Shown: positions 1-8,115 of the stretch, piece after piece
Numbering within the stretch: position 1 is the first letter of the stretch
How the letters are laid out: each line of letters opens with the position of its first letter
Assembly (NCBI GenBank): GCA_029858255.1
Contig: JAOUFJ010000009.1
Coordinates: 16,563 to 80,562 of the forward strand
Length of the DNA stretch: 64,000 nucleotides
Direction of reading: 5' to 3'
From: a candidate division WOR-3 bacterium
GTDB taxonomy: Bacteria; Hydrothermota; Tepidihabitantia; SM23-42
Notes under the pieces: model-generated
The model's input: only the letters and a program-made list of their open reading frames with translations
What the model was told of the DNA's origin: nothing
Databases searched by the model: none
Position numbers and translations under genes: made by a program

Positions 1-791
1 AATCCCATCTGATGCGCAAGGTAGAGAAACTTCAGGTCAAGCGGGTCAAAACCCATCATTTTGGCAGTGACAGCATCTATAGCTACTGAATCTCCGCTCG
101 CCAGCATGTAATTCTTGACATGCGGATGCATGAGACGGGGGCCCGCACCATCTCCCGCGACCGTGCCATCTGTCACGCAAAATATTCCGGGGTGTATTTC
201 TTTCTGTATCTGGAGCAGATCTACGAGCGTTTCGTGGATGACCGAGTGAGTCCAGTGGCGGTTGTCATTAAGCAGTCCGCCGAATGCGTTTTTCATTGCG
301 CCGGTTATCGTAGTAAAGACATGCGTTTTCATGGTCGGAAGGTGGAAGGCGTTTTTGCCAATGAATAATTTTGGTATTTGGATACCATCGGCGTATACTC
401 TATCCAGAACCAGCATTCTTGATTTTGGTTTGAAGTGTATCCATTCAACGTCAGGTTTGTAGAGATATACGAATTTCAGATTGTGCTTCTTCATTACCGA
501 TGTCAGGTGATTATTATCCGCGCCGATCTCTGGATTGATTACGACGGTACGATTCTGCGCTGGTATGAGATCACGGTATCCGAACTTGCTGAGTGCGGAC
601 ACAACACCATCAAGTTGCCAGGGTGTGGTTGAACATGCCGGATAATAGAAATGCCAGGTTATGTTCACCTTGAGGATTGTGGGCAAGTTACTCTTGAGAT
701 GGTACCGGACGCCGGCAAGCTCCATCAAACGCTGTATGTCTTCGAGGACTTTACCTGGATTCGTTTTGACGACGGCGACCCTGGATTTCAT
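1..791 (-). CDS. DUF362 family protein, C-terminus cut off by window edge
   Basis: The minus strand is open from an ATG at 791 to the left window edge, giving 263 codons without a stop. The start overlaps the TGA of the upstream pyruvate-kinase-like gene (ATGA), which indicates translational coupling. The product reads KSRVAVVKTNPGKV near the start, then PTMKTHVFTTITGAMKN (about residues 155-171), GGLL and VTDGTVAGDGAGPR, the pattern of the DUF362 family. Members are often fused to or found beside ferredoxins, and their biochemical role is not settled. No 4Fe-4S motif lies in the visible part; one could lie past the edge. Plus-strand ORFs over this stretch are shadows. Confidence 0.8.
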   Translation of the reverse strand, partial: MKSRVAVVKTNPGKVLEDIQRLMELAGVRYHLKSNLPTILKVNITWHFYYPACSTTPWQLDGVVSALSKFGYRDLIPAQNRTVVINPEIGADNNHLTSVMKKHNLKFVYLYKPDVEWIHFKPKSRMLVLDRVYADGIQIPKLFIGKNAFHLPTMKTHVFTTITGAMKNAFGGLLNDNRHWTHSVIHETLVDLLQIQKEIHPGIFCVTDGTVAGDGAGPRLMHPHVKNYMLASGDSVAIDAVTAKMMGFDPLDLKFLYLAHQMG

Positions 792-1357
792 TTTATCAAT
801 CGCGGCTTGCAGATTATTTCACGCACTTCGAACGAGAAGAAATCTTTTCCGTGTCTCGGAAGGCATACGATTGCGGTGTCGGCACCCTGCCCGCTCCCTC
901 CGATAGCGATGACCTCCTGGTCATATGGTATAAGCCCTGCATCAATAGCCATTATCGCGATCTCGATTGCGACCTTGGTTCCCTGGCCGAAGATACGCAG
1001 GGTATTTGCCGTAAGTTCATCGACTTCCAGACCACCAAATTTCATTCTAACTGCCCGGCCCAGCCCGCCAAAGAAGTGAGTGCCGGTGTATACCTTAACA
1101 CCTTTGCTGATCAGTTCTGTTTCAGTTTCTTCTGAAAGTTCGCATTTCCCCGGGTCACGGAACCCAGCCTGGTGCGCCACCGAGATGATATTCAGATCTT
1201 CAGCCTTCTCACAAAGCAGCTTCGTCGTGTAGCCGACACACGACGCAACGATGATGTATTTTATGCCAGTTTCCCTGGCCCGTTTCAAGGCTGCGTCAAG
1301 TGTATCTTCTGTATTATCTCTGCCTGGCTTGTCCCAATAGTGGACTTCGTATTTCAT
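788..1357 (-). CDS. Stand-alone pyruvate-kinase alpha/beta (C-terminal) domain protein
   Basis: A 189-residue protein resembling the C-terminal domain of pyruvate kinase (PF02887-like) without the catalytic barrel. Features seen: a DTLDAALKRARETGIKYIIV opening, VASCVGYTTKL, and a glycine-rich AIGGSGQGADTAIV stretch. Family members of this size exist; their function is unproven, and they may bind a nucleotide or phosphorylated ligand. The start was set at the ATG at 1357 because GAAGGAG lies six bases upstream and the -10 box of a promoter (1374-1401) overlaps the longer alternative start at 1375. It is the first gene of a two-gene operon with the DUF362 gene. Confidence 0.75.
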   Translation of the reverse strand: MKYEVHYWDKPGRDNTEDTLDAALKRARETGIKYIIVASCVGYTTKLLCEKAEDLNIISVAHQAGFRDPGKCELSEETETELISKGVKVYTGTHFFGGLGRAVRMKFGGLEVDELTANTLRIFGQGTKVAIEIAIMAIDAGLIPYDQEVIAIGGSGQGADTAIVCLPRHGKDFFSFEVREIICKPRLIK

Positions 1358-1373
1358 GATAGCTCCTTCAATC

Positions 1374-1401
1374 ATTATACTGCTGTGACGTGCAAAGTCA
1401 A
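1374..1401 (-). promoter_or_regulatory. Sigma70-type promoter for the PK-like/DUF362 operon
   Basis: On the minus strand TTGACT (1401-1396) is followed after 16 bases by TATAAT (1379-1374). Transcription would start near 1367, leaving a roughly ten-base leader that carries the GGAG ribosome-binding site of the gene starting at 1357. Confidence 0.8.
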
Positions 1402-1420
1402 TGCACGTATGCTCTTCCGA

Positions 1421-1927
1421 CTACGTCGCGTACTTCTCAGTCCATTTTTTGGCGAGCTCGTCTCGGCGTGGTTTATATATGGTCTCATAGAAGTAGCGCT
1501 GAGATTTTAGTACGGCTTTATCGTGCTCTTTGCAGATTTTAACGGCCTCCTTCCACGCTGTGCTGAAATTCTTGCCGAAGCGTTTGGCGATCTGCCGCTT
1601 GAAATCGTCCGGTGACTGGACCTCGCTTCCCATGACGAAGAATTGTTTACCCGCGATCTTCACACTGTAGGCCGCTTCGTCTCCAATACTCGTCATGGTG
1701 AATGATTTCTGCATTTTCCTTACTTCACTTTCATTGTATTCTTTCCCCTTTGATTTGAATTTGCCTGGTGGTTTCACGCCTCCCTTGCCTTTAAAACCGC
1801 GCTTTGCGGCCGCGTAGAATATCGCGCGGTTCAGCCCGAATGACTTCGCTGAAGCGACCGGCATTCCCAGGACATACGCCCGAGCTGCCTGTAATGTCGC
1901 CATTACTTGAAATCTGCCAACTGACAT
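1421..1927 (-). CDS. Uncharacterised basic 168-residue protein
   Basis: I do not recognise a family. The ribosome-binding site AAAGGAGG lies a few bases upstream of the ATG at 1927, so translation is credible; an internal ATG nine codons in (MATLQAARAYVLG) is an alternative. The first 45 residues are Ala-rich and look like a helix that could read DNA or pack in a coil. A Lys/Gly-rich linker (about residues 43-63) follows, then a mixed region with KAVLKSQRYFYETIYKPRR near the end. No signal peptide, membrane segment or metal motif is seen. No clear promoter was found upstream. It lies between the ligase-like gene and the PK-like operon, all on the minus strand. Confidence 0.6.
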   Translation of the reverse strand: MSVGRFQVMATLQAARAYVLGMPVASAKSFGLNRAIFYAAAKRGFKGKGGVKPPGKFKSKGKEYNESEVRKMQKSFTMTSIGDEAAYSVKIAGKQFFVMGSEVQSPDDFKRQIAKRFGKNFSTAWKEAVKICKEHDKAVLKSQRYFYETIYKPRRDELAKKWTEKYAT

Positions 1928-2080
1928 ACATCCTCCTTTGTCTTCGGAGCAGACAAATACGAAAGACCTAAATCTGCCTAAAAATGGACCAGGATACCTG
2001 AATATTCATAGCTTATGAACGCTGCGCTTCGGCGAGTGAAATGATACTGCGAGCTTTACGATACTGCTCAGTACGTCTGG

Positions 2081-2656
2081 TCATTTTATTTTCCTCCAAT
2101 CCTGCGTGGCTATGGGACTTTCTTTACCGAGGAGATACAGCGAGCTTAGCTTCTTGATAACAATGCCTTCATGTCCTTTCTTCACTTCTGACAGATAACT
2201 ACTTTTCAAATCCGTCAGCTTCTTGTCTGGTACATAGTAAAAGGGTGGGTTGAAACTCATTCTGCCCAGCAATCTCTTTCGCTGCTTTAATGTTTTCTTG
2301 CTGATATCCATACCGTTGTAGTATATCATATCGAAAACATAGACGATTGGATCAACCTTTGGTTCCTTGACGAATAGTGATGGAATGAGACGTCTGCCGC
2401 CGCTGGAACACAACTCACAATCGAGTAGAGTATTTTCTGGAAGCATACCAAGCAATTTTTCGAGCAAATAACCTAATTTGGCCGACCAGTTCGGCTTGCG
2501 TTCGAGCCGCCTTCCCCAGCATTCTAATTTGCCACCTTTGTAGCAGATTATTTGCATGCGCCATCCGTCGATCTTCGGTTCATATATCCAACCGCCTCGT
2601 ATTTTTTCGCCAAAATAAGGGATCGGCTGCATCAGCCAGATGGGACCGGACAACAC
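2081..2656 (-). CDS. Minimal ATP-dependent DNA ligase: adenylation domain only
   Basis: The 191-residue product carries the nucleotidyltransferase motifs of ATP-dependent ligases: motif I EPKIDGWR (about residues 26-33, Lys as AMP acceptor), GRRLERKPN (motif Ia region), VFDMIYYNG (motif III), EGIVIKK (motif IV) and DWRKIK (motif V). The protein stops directly after motif V, so the OB-fold domain and motif VI are missing. It could work with a separate OB-fold protein, act on a special substrate, or be a truncated relic. The GTG start at 2656 is supported by a promoter whose -10 box ends five bases upstream (leaderless mRNA). The frame downstream of the stop shows no OB-fold continuation. Confidence 0.75.
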   Translation of the reverse strand: MLSGPIWLMQPIPYFGEKIRGGWIYEPKIDGWRMQIICYKGGKLECWGRRLERKPNWSAKLGYLLEKLLGMLPENTLLDCELCSSGGRRLIPSLFVKEPKVDPIVYVFDMIYYNGMDISKKTLKQRKRLLGRMSFNPPFYYVPDKKLTDLKSSYLSEVKKGHEGIVIKKLSSLYLLGKESPIATQDWRKIK

Positions 2657-2661
2657 ATGAC

Positions 2662-2689
2662 ATTATAGTCCCGTTGCAGGGAGAGTCAA
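2662..2689 (-). promoter_or_regulatory. Promoter giving a leaderless ligase-like mRNA
   Basis: TTGACT (2689-2684), a 16-base spacer, then TATAAT (2667-2662) on the minus strand. Only five bases separate the -10 box from the GTG at 2656, so transcript and coding region should start together. Confidence 0.8.
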
Positions 2690-2702
2690 CAGAACGCCCT
2701 TA

Positions 2703-2738
2703 GAAGTTATGAAGATGAGAAGGTGAGAAGCTGGGAAC
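2703..2738. repeat. Degenerate 8-bp tandem repeat, GAAGnTGA-like
   Basis: Successive octamers GAAGTTAT, GAAGATGA, GAAGGTGA and GAAGCTGG run in register and are followed by GAACG. A similar but longer eight-base tract lies at 58789-58868. Confidence 0.65.
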
Positions 2739-3071
2739 GAAACAACGGTAGTTGAAGACATGTCCGCACAACGGACTGAAGCTATGTTTCACTGGAGTCA
2801 TGCCTTCGGCTGAAGACACGCTTCGCTTGAAATACTGAACATAGCATAAACGAATACAACAAGCGCTGAATATGCTAGATCAATAAACATTGAAAGCACT
2901 GAAAGAGTTGCCTCGTTGGAGAATTTGCTTCTCGACAAGCTCGAAGAATAAGGCATTATTGTTCTGGTAAGTGACACAAGGAACGCATCGAGAACATAGT
3001 GAGTTGCTACGTATCTACTCTATGCCTCTGCATCGACATTACCGAACCTAACGATAGTAACGAGAATACGT

Positions 3072-3099
3072 GAAGCGTCAGGCGTGATGCGTGTGGCGT
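3072..3099. repeat. Degenerate 7-bp tandem repeat at the 3' end of miaB
   Basis: Heptamers GAAGCGT, CAGGCGT, GATGCGT and GTGGCGT run in register and touch the miaB stop codon on the minus strand. Confidence 0.6.
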
Positions 3100-4388
3100 T
3101 ATTCGTCGATCAGTTCGCCTATCGGCGTGTGACCTTTCATTTCTTTTATGACAACGTTTCTAACCTCTCCCGGCTTTATCTGCGTTTGCACAATGACATC
3201 TTTGTTACCGCGTGTCTTGCCGCGTGAAGCTTTTCCTCTGGCAGCACTCTCGAACAGCACTTCATACTCTCTGCCAATCATCCCGGATGTCTTCTCTTTG
3301 ACGATCTCATTCTGGACTCTGATCAACTCGCTTAGGCGTCGCTTGATCGTATTCTCATCCAGTGATTGCATGTTGCTTGCTTCTGTTCCCGCCCTCTTTG
3401 AGTAACGGTACATGTAGGCATAGCCGAATCCGATTTGTTTTAACACGGAAATAGTCTCGAGAAATTCCTCCTGGGTTTCAGTGGGAAAACCGACGATGAT
3501 GTCGGTAGTTATGGTAGGGTTAGGGATCTCCTGGCGGATATAGTCCACGAGGGCGAGATAATGTTCTGTCGTGTATTTGCGGTTCATCAGCCGCAGGATT
3601 CGGTTACTGCCTGATTGGAGCGGAAGGTGAAACCATTCGCATATGTTATGGTGACTCTTTATAACCTGAACGGTTTCTTTGCTAAAGTCTTTTGGATGAG
3701 AGGTCAGAAAACGTATTCTGAATGCACCGGGAATCCGCGCGATACGTTCAAGTAGCCCCGCGAAATTCATATCCTCATGGTGGTATTCGTTGACGTTTTG
3801 TCCCAGCAGCGTAATATCCTTGACCCCGTGTTTCACGAGGTGGCTGACCTCGCTACATATGTCAACGAAAGGACGCGACCGCGCATGTCCCCGAACATAA
3901 GGCACTACACAATACGAACAGTAATTATTACAGCCGCGCATTATTGAAACGAAATCAGTGATCGCATTCGGCGAGTGGTATATGCCGCAGTACGTCTCGG
4001 CCGAGAGCTTTGTATCGATGATCCTCACCTTTGTTTCCATTATTTGTGCTATATAGTTGCCAATCTCCCGGTAGGAATCCGGCCCCAGAATAAGATCAAC
4101 GTGATTGAGTTTTCTTGTGATATCGTCAGCATTGCTTTTCGCAAGACAGCCGACAACAGCCAGAACCCGCTCACCTTCCTTTCGCCAGTTTTTTAGACCA
4201 GACGTGTAGGCGAGTGCTCGGTTTGCGGCGTGTGCTCTTACCGTGCATGTATTTACGATAAATATGTCTGCAGTTACCGGGTTATCAACCGACTTAAAAC
4301 CCTGATCGGTGAGAATTTTACTCATGAGAAAAGAGTCATTCTTGTTCATCTGGCAGCCAAAGGTTTTAATGAAGAATCTCTTTTTCAA
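3099..4388 (-). CDS. miaB: tRNA-2-methylthio-N6-dimethylallyladenosine synthase MiaB
   Basis: Radical SAM methylthiotransferase that adds a methylthio group to N6-isopentenyladenosine at tRNA position 37, using two 4Fe-4S clusters. The UPF0004 domain holds Cys12 (TFGCQMN), Cys48 (NTCTVRAHA) and Cys81 (VGCLAKS). The radical SAM motif CNNYCSYC gives Cys153, 157 and 160, and a TRAM-like domain occupies the last 65 or so residues. The 429-residue length is normal. Its ATG overlaps the last four bases of mtaB, so it is the third gene of an rpsA-mtaB-miaB operon. The MiaB rather than RimO assignment rests on the N-terminal and CVVPYVRG motifs. Confidence 0.93.
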   Translation of the reverse strand: MKKRFFIKTFGCQMNKNDSFLMSKILTDQGFKSVDNPVTADIFIVNTCTVRAHAANRALAYTSGLKNWRKEGERVLAVVGCLAKSNADDITRKLNHVDLILGPDSYREIGNYIAQIMETKVRIIDTKLSAETYCGIYHSPNAITDFVSIMRGCNNYCSYCVVPYVRGHARSRPFVDICSEVSHLVKHGVKDITLLGQNVNEYHHEDMNFAGLLERIARIPGAFRIRFLTSHPKDFSKETVQVIKSHHNICEWFHLPLQSGSNRILRLMNRKYTTEHYLALVDYIRQEIPNPTITTDIIVGFPTETQEEFLETISVLKQIGFGYAYMYRYSKRAGTEASNMQSLDENTIKRRLSELIRVQNEIVKEKTSGMIGREYEVLFESAARGKASRGKTRGNKDVIVQTQIKPGEVRNVVIKEMKGHTPIGELIDE

Positions 4389-5563
4389 TGTATTGTCTGG
4401 TTTTTTACAGTACAGGGTATTGCATGGGTGATGTCCTCGGTTACGTTATCGATCATGACCTCGACAAGTTCATTCTTTGGGCATTGTTCGTCAATGTGGA
4501 CCTTGATGTAATTGTCTGTAAGTCCCAGGCAATGCCCATTTTTGTACTCGACAGCGACCTCGAATTTCTTGTTGATAAGTTGCCTGCGGAATTCGTAATT
4601 CTTTTGTCCTATCAATTTCTTGAGTTCCCAGAGTCGATTCTTCTTCTCGATCTTAGATACCGGGTCGCCTAACTTGAAAGCGTCGGTGCCATACCTGGGT
4701 GAAAAGGGGAACACATGCACGTGAGTGAACGGCTGTTCGTGTATGAATTCATATGTATTCCTGAACTCCTGTTCGCCTTCACCAGGAAACCCGACGATTA
4801 CATCTGCTCCTATTGCGACATCCTGAAACTTCCCCTTGATCAGGCGGATCACCTTTTCAAGGTGTTCTTTATCGTATGAGCGGTTCATTTTCTCAAGTAT
4901 TGTATTGTCGGCGCTCTGGATAGGAATGTGGAAGTGACGGCACGCCGAGGTTTCTCTCATGGTATCTACTAATCGGGGAGTAATAAAAAACGGCTCTATC
5001 GATGATATCCGGACCCGGGGGCATCCGGGTATTTTGTGTAAAGCAACGAGCAGTTCATCGAGTGAAGTGTTTGCATCCCTTCCGTAGAGGCCAATGTTTG
5101 CTCCCACGAGGACGATTTCCTTGTAGTTTAGCGATATCGCCCACCGCACTTCTCTCTCGATTTCCTCTATCGTTTTACTCTCAACCGTTGACCGTACCTT
5201 TGCCACGATGCAATACGAGCACTTCATATCGCAGCCGTCCTGTATCTTCAGGAAATAGCGTGTCTTGTCTGGTCTGGGCAAGATATCCTTGATCGTTGTA
5301 TTTCGATCGACGTTGTCGATCAGGTAGGTTGCCTTCGCGTATCTGTCCGGGTCAGTGCGACAAGCACATCCGGTTGCGATGATCGTGGCTTGGGGGAATT
5401 TTCTCAGCGCCTGGCGGAATTTTTTGTGAGAATTCAGCTCCGCTTCTCTGGTCACGCAACAGGTATTGACGATGACCAGATCTTCTACGTCGCTGAATAC
5501 TTCCAGCAGACAGTAGCCTTCGTACTGATTGAGCTTACAGCCTAGATTGATTAGTTTTTGCAA
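4385..5563 (-). CDS. mtaB: tRNA threonylcarbamoyladenosine methylthiotransferase MtaB-like
   Basis: A 392-residue methylthiotransferase paralogous to the downstream miaB. It starts MQKLINLGCKLNQYEG (Cys9), with NTCCVTREAE (Cys35/36) and TGCACR; the radical SAM motif is CDMKCSYC (Cys111, 115, 118). The LGCKLNQYE opening and CCVT motif are typical of MtaB, which converts t6A37 to ms2t6A37 in ANN-decoding tRNAs. It is somewhat shorter than many MtaB proteins (about 430). The start lies 11 bases after the rpsA stop and the 3' end overlaps miaB by four bases. Pairing the two enzymes with ribosomal protein S1 suggests coordination with translation. Confidence 0.88.
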   Translation of the reverse strand: MQKLINLGCKLNQYEGYCLLEVFSDVEDLVIVNTCCVTREAELNSHKKFRQALRKFPQATIIATGCACRTDPDRYAKATYLIDNVDRNTTIKDILPRPDKTRYFLKIQDGCDMKCSYCIVAKVRSTVESKTIEEIEREVRWAISLNYKEIVLVGANIGLYGRDANTSLDELLVALHKIPGCPRVRISSIEPFFITPRLVDTMRETSACRHFHIPIQSADNTILEKMNRSYDKEHLEKVIRLIKGKFQDVAIGADVIVGFPGEGEQEFRNTYEFIHEQPFTHVHVFPFSPRYGTDAFKLGDPVSKIEKKNRLWELKKLIGQKNYEFRRQLINKKFEVAVEYKNGHCLGLTDNYIKVHIDEQCPKNELVEVMIDNVTEDITHAIPCTVKNQTIH

Positions 5564-5574
5564 GCCGGATTATG

Positions 5575-7239
5575 CTACTCTTTTTGCTCCGCTTGTTTCT
5601 GAGAATCAAGGATATCACCGATGGTGAATTTATCAGGCGCTGGTTTCGGCGCTTCTTTTTTCTTTAGCGGGGCCTTGAAGATTTCCTTCTCGCTGAGGAT
5701 TATTCTTCGCAACCTCGAATTGATCTTCCGCACCGTTACCTCAATCTCCTCACCGAGCGTGTATAGGTCTTTTGGTTTCTTCCCGCGCCTTGCCAGATAA
5801 TTTGCCGGTATGAATTCCTCAACTCCACCTTCGAGCACCAGCCGGATCCCTTTTGGCAAAATATCACTGATCTTGCCTGTTATCTTTGAACCTTCAGGAA
5901 AGGTTTCAACAAACTTGGTGAATGGATCCTCTTTACAGTGTTTGATGCTCAGTGATATTCTTCGGTTCTTACGGTCGATCGTGCAGATGACCGCTTCGAC
6001 TTTCTGTCCTTTACGCAGATAGTCAGAAGCCTTCTTGACCTTTTTGTCCCAGAAAAAATCATTGACGTGGATAAGGCCTTCGACACCGTCGATTATCTGC
6101 ACGAAAGCACCGAAGTCCTTGAGATTAGTCACCTTGACGACTGCCTTTTGGCCGACTTCGAGTTTTTCATCAACTGTTGACCAGGGATCTGGTTTTGTCT
6201 GTTTCATCCCGAGAGAAATCCTTTGTTCATTGCGGTCGATTGATAGGACAACAGCTTCAACCGCGTCGCCAACCTTGAGAAGTGACGATGGATCCTTTAC
6301 GTCTTTTGTCCAGGACATCTCAGACACGTGGATGAGTCCTTCTATGCCTTTTTCAAGCTCAACAAATGCTCCATAGTCGACGACACTGGTCACTTTTCCT
6401 TTAACCCTGGTGCCGACCGGATACTTTTTCTCGATGGCTTCCCAGGGATGCTCGGTCAGTTGCTTCAAGCCAACAGCAATCCTGCCGGTTTCGCGATCCA
6501 TGATAAGCACCTTGACCTTGATCTTGTCATTGACTTTTACGACCTCGGCCGGATGGGTTATTTTCAGCCAGGAAATATCCGTGATATGAAGCAGGGCGTC
6601 GATGCCTCCGATATCAATAAAGGCTCCAAAATCTGTGAGATTACGCACGGTGCCGTCAATGATATCGCCAACTTTCATCTTGCTGAATATGCGCTTGCGC
6701 GCTTTTGCTTGTTCTTCTTCGACCGCCATTTTTCTCGAAACCACGATGTTCTTGCGCAGCATGTTGATCTTTACGATCTTGACTTCGGATTTCTGACCGA
6801 TCAGAGATTCGCCGTCAGCTTGTGCCTTGTAGTCGATCTGTGAACTGGGCAGAAATGCTTCAACCCCCATGAGATCGACCGAATACCCGCCCTTGATTCG
6901 CTTTTTTATCGTGCATGAAGCAGTCTCGCCGTTCTCATATATATGTTTTATTTTGTCCCAGGCGAGCTGAAAATCCGCTTTTTTCTTCGATATTACGGGA
7001 AATCCTTCCCGATCTTCAAAGGCTTCGAGAAAAACATATATCGTTTTTCCTTCTTCGGCATCTTCAGGAGCACCGAATTCTTCGAGGGGCAGAAATCCCT
7101 CGGCCTTAAGGCCAAGATTGAGCAGAACACCGTTCTTCGTTCTTTTGATGACCGTCGCTTTTACAATATCACCCTCTTTAGGTGTGACAAATGATTCTTC
7201 CAACAGTTTGTTCAAATCCTCTTGAGCAATTTCTTTCAT
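5575..7239 (-). CDS. rpsA: 30S ribosomal protein S1, six S1 domains
   Basis: About 554 residues with six S1 RNA-binding repeats. Repeats 3-5 are the most typical, each with an FGAF or YGAFV core followed by GL(I/L)H(V/I); repeats 1, 2 and 6 are more divergent, as in other S1 proteins. S1 binds mRNA leaders and helps deliver them to the 30S subunit. The start was placed at the ATG at 7239 (MKEIAQEDLNKLLEE), with AAAGGAGG 12 bases upstream; the longer frame to 7278 would begin at the edge of the promoter -10 box (7282-7309). The last 50 residues are Lys/Pro-rich (KKKEAPKPAPDK). It leads the operon with mtaB and miaB. Confidence 0.92.
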   Translation of the reverse strand: MKEIAQEDLNKLLEESFVTPKEGDIVKATVIKRTKNGVLLNLGLKAEGFLPLEEFGAPEDAEEGKTIYVFLEAFEDREGFPVISKKKADFQLAWDKIKHIYENGETASCTIKKRIKGGYSVDLMGVEAFLPSSQIDYKAQADGESLIGQKSEVKIVKINMLRKNIVVSRKMAVEEEQAKARKRIFSKMKVGDIIDGTVRNLTDFGAFIDIGGIDALLHITDISWLKITHPAEVVKVNDKIKVKVLIMDRETGRIAVGLKQLTEHPWEAIEKKYPVGTRVKGKVTSVVDYGAFVELEKGIEGLIHVSEMSWTKDVKDPSSLLKVGDAVEAVVLSIDRNEQRISLGMKQTKPDPWSTVDEKLEVGQKAVVKVTNLKDFGAFVQIIDGVEGLIHVNDFFWDKKVKKASDYLRKGQKVEAVICTIDRKNRRISLSIKHCKEDPFTKFVETFPEGSKITGKISDILPKGIRLVLEGGVEEFIPANYLARRGKKPKDLYTLGEEIEVTVRKINSRLRRIILSEKEIFKAPLKKKEAPKPAPDKFTIGDILDSQKQAEQKE

Positions 7240-7281
7240 TTGGCTATAAATCCTCCTTTGAATAGTTTTGCCATTCACGTG

Positions 7282-7309
7282 ATTATACTGATTTTTCGAC
7301 GGTTGTCAA
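7282..7309 (-). promoter_or_regulatory. Promoter of the rpsA-mtaB-miaB operon
   Basis: TTGACA (7309-7304), a 16-base spacer and TATAAT (7287-7282) on the minus strand. The predicted leader of about 35 bases contains the AAAGGAGG site of rpsA. Confidence 0.85.
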
Positions 7310-7419
7310 TCGTTTTCAGGCATTAGTTCCTGCTCCGAACGGTTGACGAACCGCCTTGAACGCGAAGCTTGTCGTATCAGCAATCAGGACTGCATACAGG
7401 CTGACGCACAAAGGCTCAT

Positions 7420-7447
7420 TTGACTTTTGCCCATAAATGAATATAAT
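7420..7447 (+). promoter_or_regulatory. Promoter of the cyclophilin gene
   Basis: TTGACT (7420-7425), a 16-base spacer and TATAAT (7442-7447). The predicted transcript begins near 7454, just before the AAAGGAGG site at 7463-7470. Confidence 0.85.
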
Positions 7448-7475
7448 ATGTTTCAATTTGCCAAAGGAGGATTTG

Positions 7476-8021
7476 ATGAGATATTTGTGCATGGCCGCTA
7501 TGCTTTTCTTTGCATGCGGTGTTCAGAAGGACAGTGATATGGTCGTCAAAAAGACCGGCGTTCCTTACATGAACATTGCGGTAAAGGACTATGGTACCGT
7601 TGTGATCGAGCTGCTGCCGGATGCAGCGCCGAAAAACGTCAAAAATATCATTGAACTGACAGATAAAGGTTTCTACAACAATCTGATTTTCCATAGGGTC
7701 ATAAAAGGTTTTGTTATTCAGGGCGGGTGTCCGAACGGCGATGGCACGGGCGACCCTGGGTATGAGATCGAGGATGAAATCTCGCCGCAGGAGAAACACC
7801 TGAAAGGCACAGTGGCGATGGCGAATCGGGGTCCAAATACAAACGGATCTCAGTTCTACATATGTTTAGAGCCTCAGCCCAGACTCGATGGTCGGTATAC
7901 GATCATCGGTCGGGTCGTACAGGGCATGGACGTTGTGGACCGCATAGGCAATGTGGGGACCGGGCAGTATGACAAGCCATTGGCCGATGTTGTAATGGAA
8001 AGAGTCTGGATCGAAAAATAG
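7476..8021 (+). CDS. Cyclophilin-type peptidyl-prolyl cis-trans isomerase, probable lipoprotein
   Basis: A 181-residue cyclophilin. Typical motifs are present: KNFIEL-like KNVKNIIEL, FHRVIKGFVIQGG, GTVAMANRGPNTNGSQFYI and GRVVQGMDVVDRI. The ATG at 7476 was chosen because AAAGGAGG ends five bases upstream and the predicted transcript starts near 7454, after the longer start. The N-terminus MRYLCMAAMLFFACG is a short hydrophobic signal ending in a Cys, so the enzyme may be lipid-anchored, acting on proteins in the periplasm; the lipobox is weak (FFAC). It is monocistronic. Confidence 0.9.
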   Translation: MRYLCMAAMLFFACGVQKDSDMVVKKTGVPYMNIAVKDYGTVVIELLPDAAPKNVKNIIELTDKGFYNNLIFHRVIKGFVIQGGCPNGDGTGDPGYEIEDEISPQEKHLKGTVAMANRGPNTNGSQFYICLEPQPRLDGRYTIIGRVVQGMDVVDRIGNVGTGQYDKPLADVVMERVWIEK

Positions 8022-8081
8022 CCTCAACGCTCTGCTTTTCGTCCAAATGTGCTTGCTGGAAGTATTGTTACACGACAATTA

Positions 8082-8110
8082 TTGACGGTGAGAAGGACGT
8101 AAGGTATAAT
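8082..8110 (+). promoter_or_regulatory. Promoter giving a leaderless epimerase mRNA
   Basis: TTGACG (8082-8087), a 17-base spacer and TATAAT (8105-8110). The ATG of the next gene lies at 8116, five bases after the -10 box, and no ribosome-binding site is present. Confidence 0.85.
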
Positions 8111-8115
8111 ACACA

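Larger units (their letters stand above)
2657..3098. other. Gap of 442 bases without a credible gene
   Basis: Apart from the ligase promoter at its left end, this gap holds no open frame with a ribosome-binding site or protein-like composition. It contains an eight-base-period tract (2703-2738) and a seven-base-period tract reaching the miaB stop codon (3072-3099). The middle part is not obviously structured. Confidence 0.6.

Noticed and set aside
120..1510. Several plus-strand ORFs (60-140 residues) over the left end
   Set aside because: They lie antisense to the DUF362, PK-like and unknown genes, lack ribosome-binding sites and have no protein-like motifs.
1928..2080. Possible small RNA or tRNA-like hairpins in the gap after the ligase-like gene
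   Set aside because: Short hairpin potential and a repeated GATACTGC are present, but no cloverleaf or T-loop was found.
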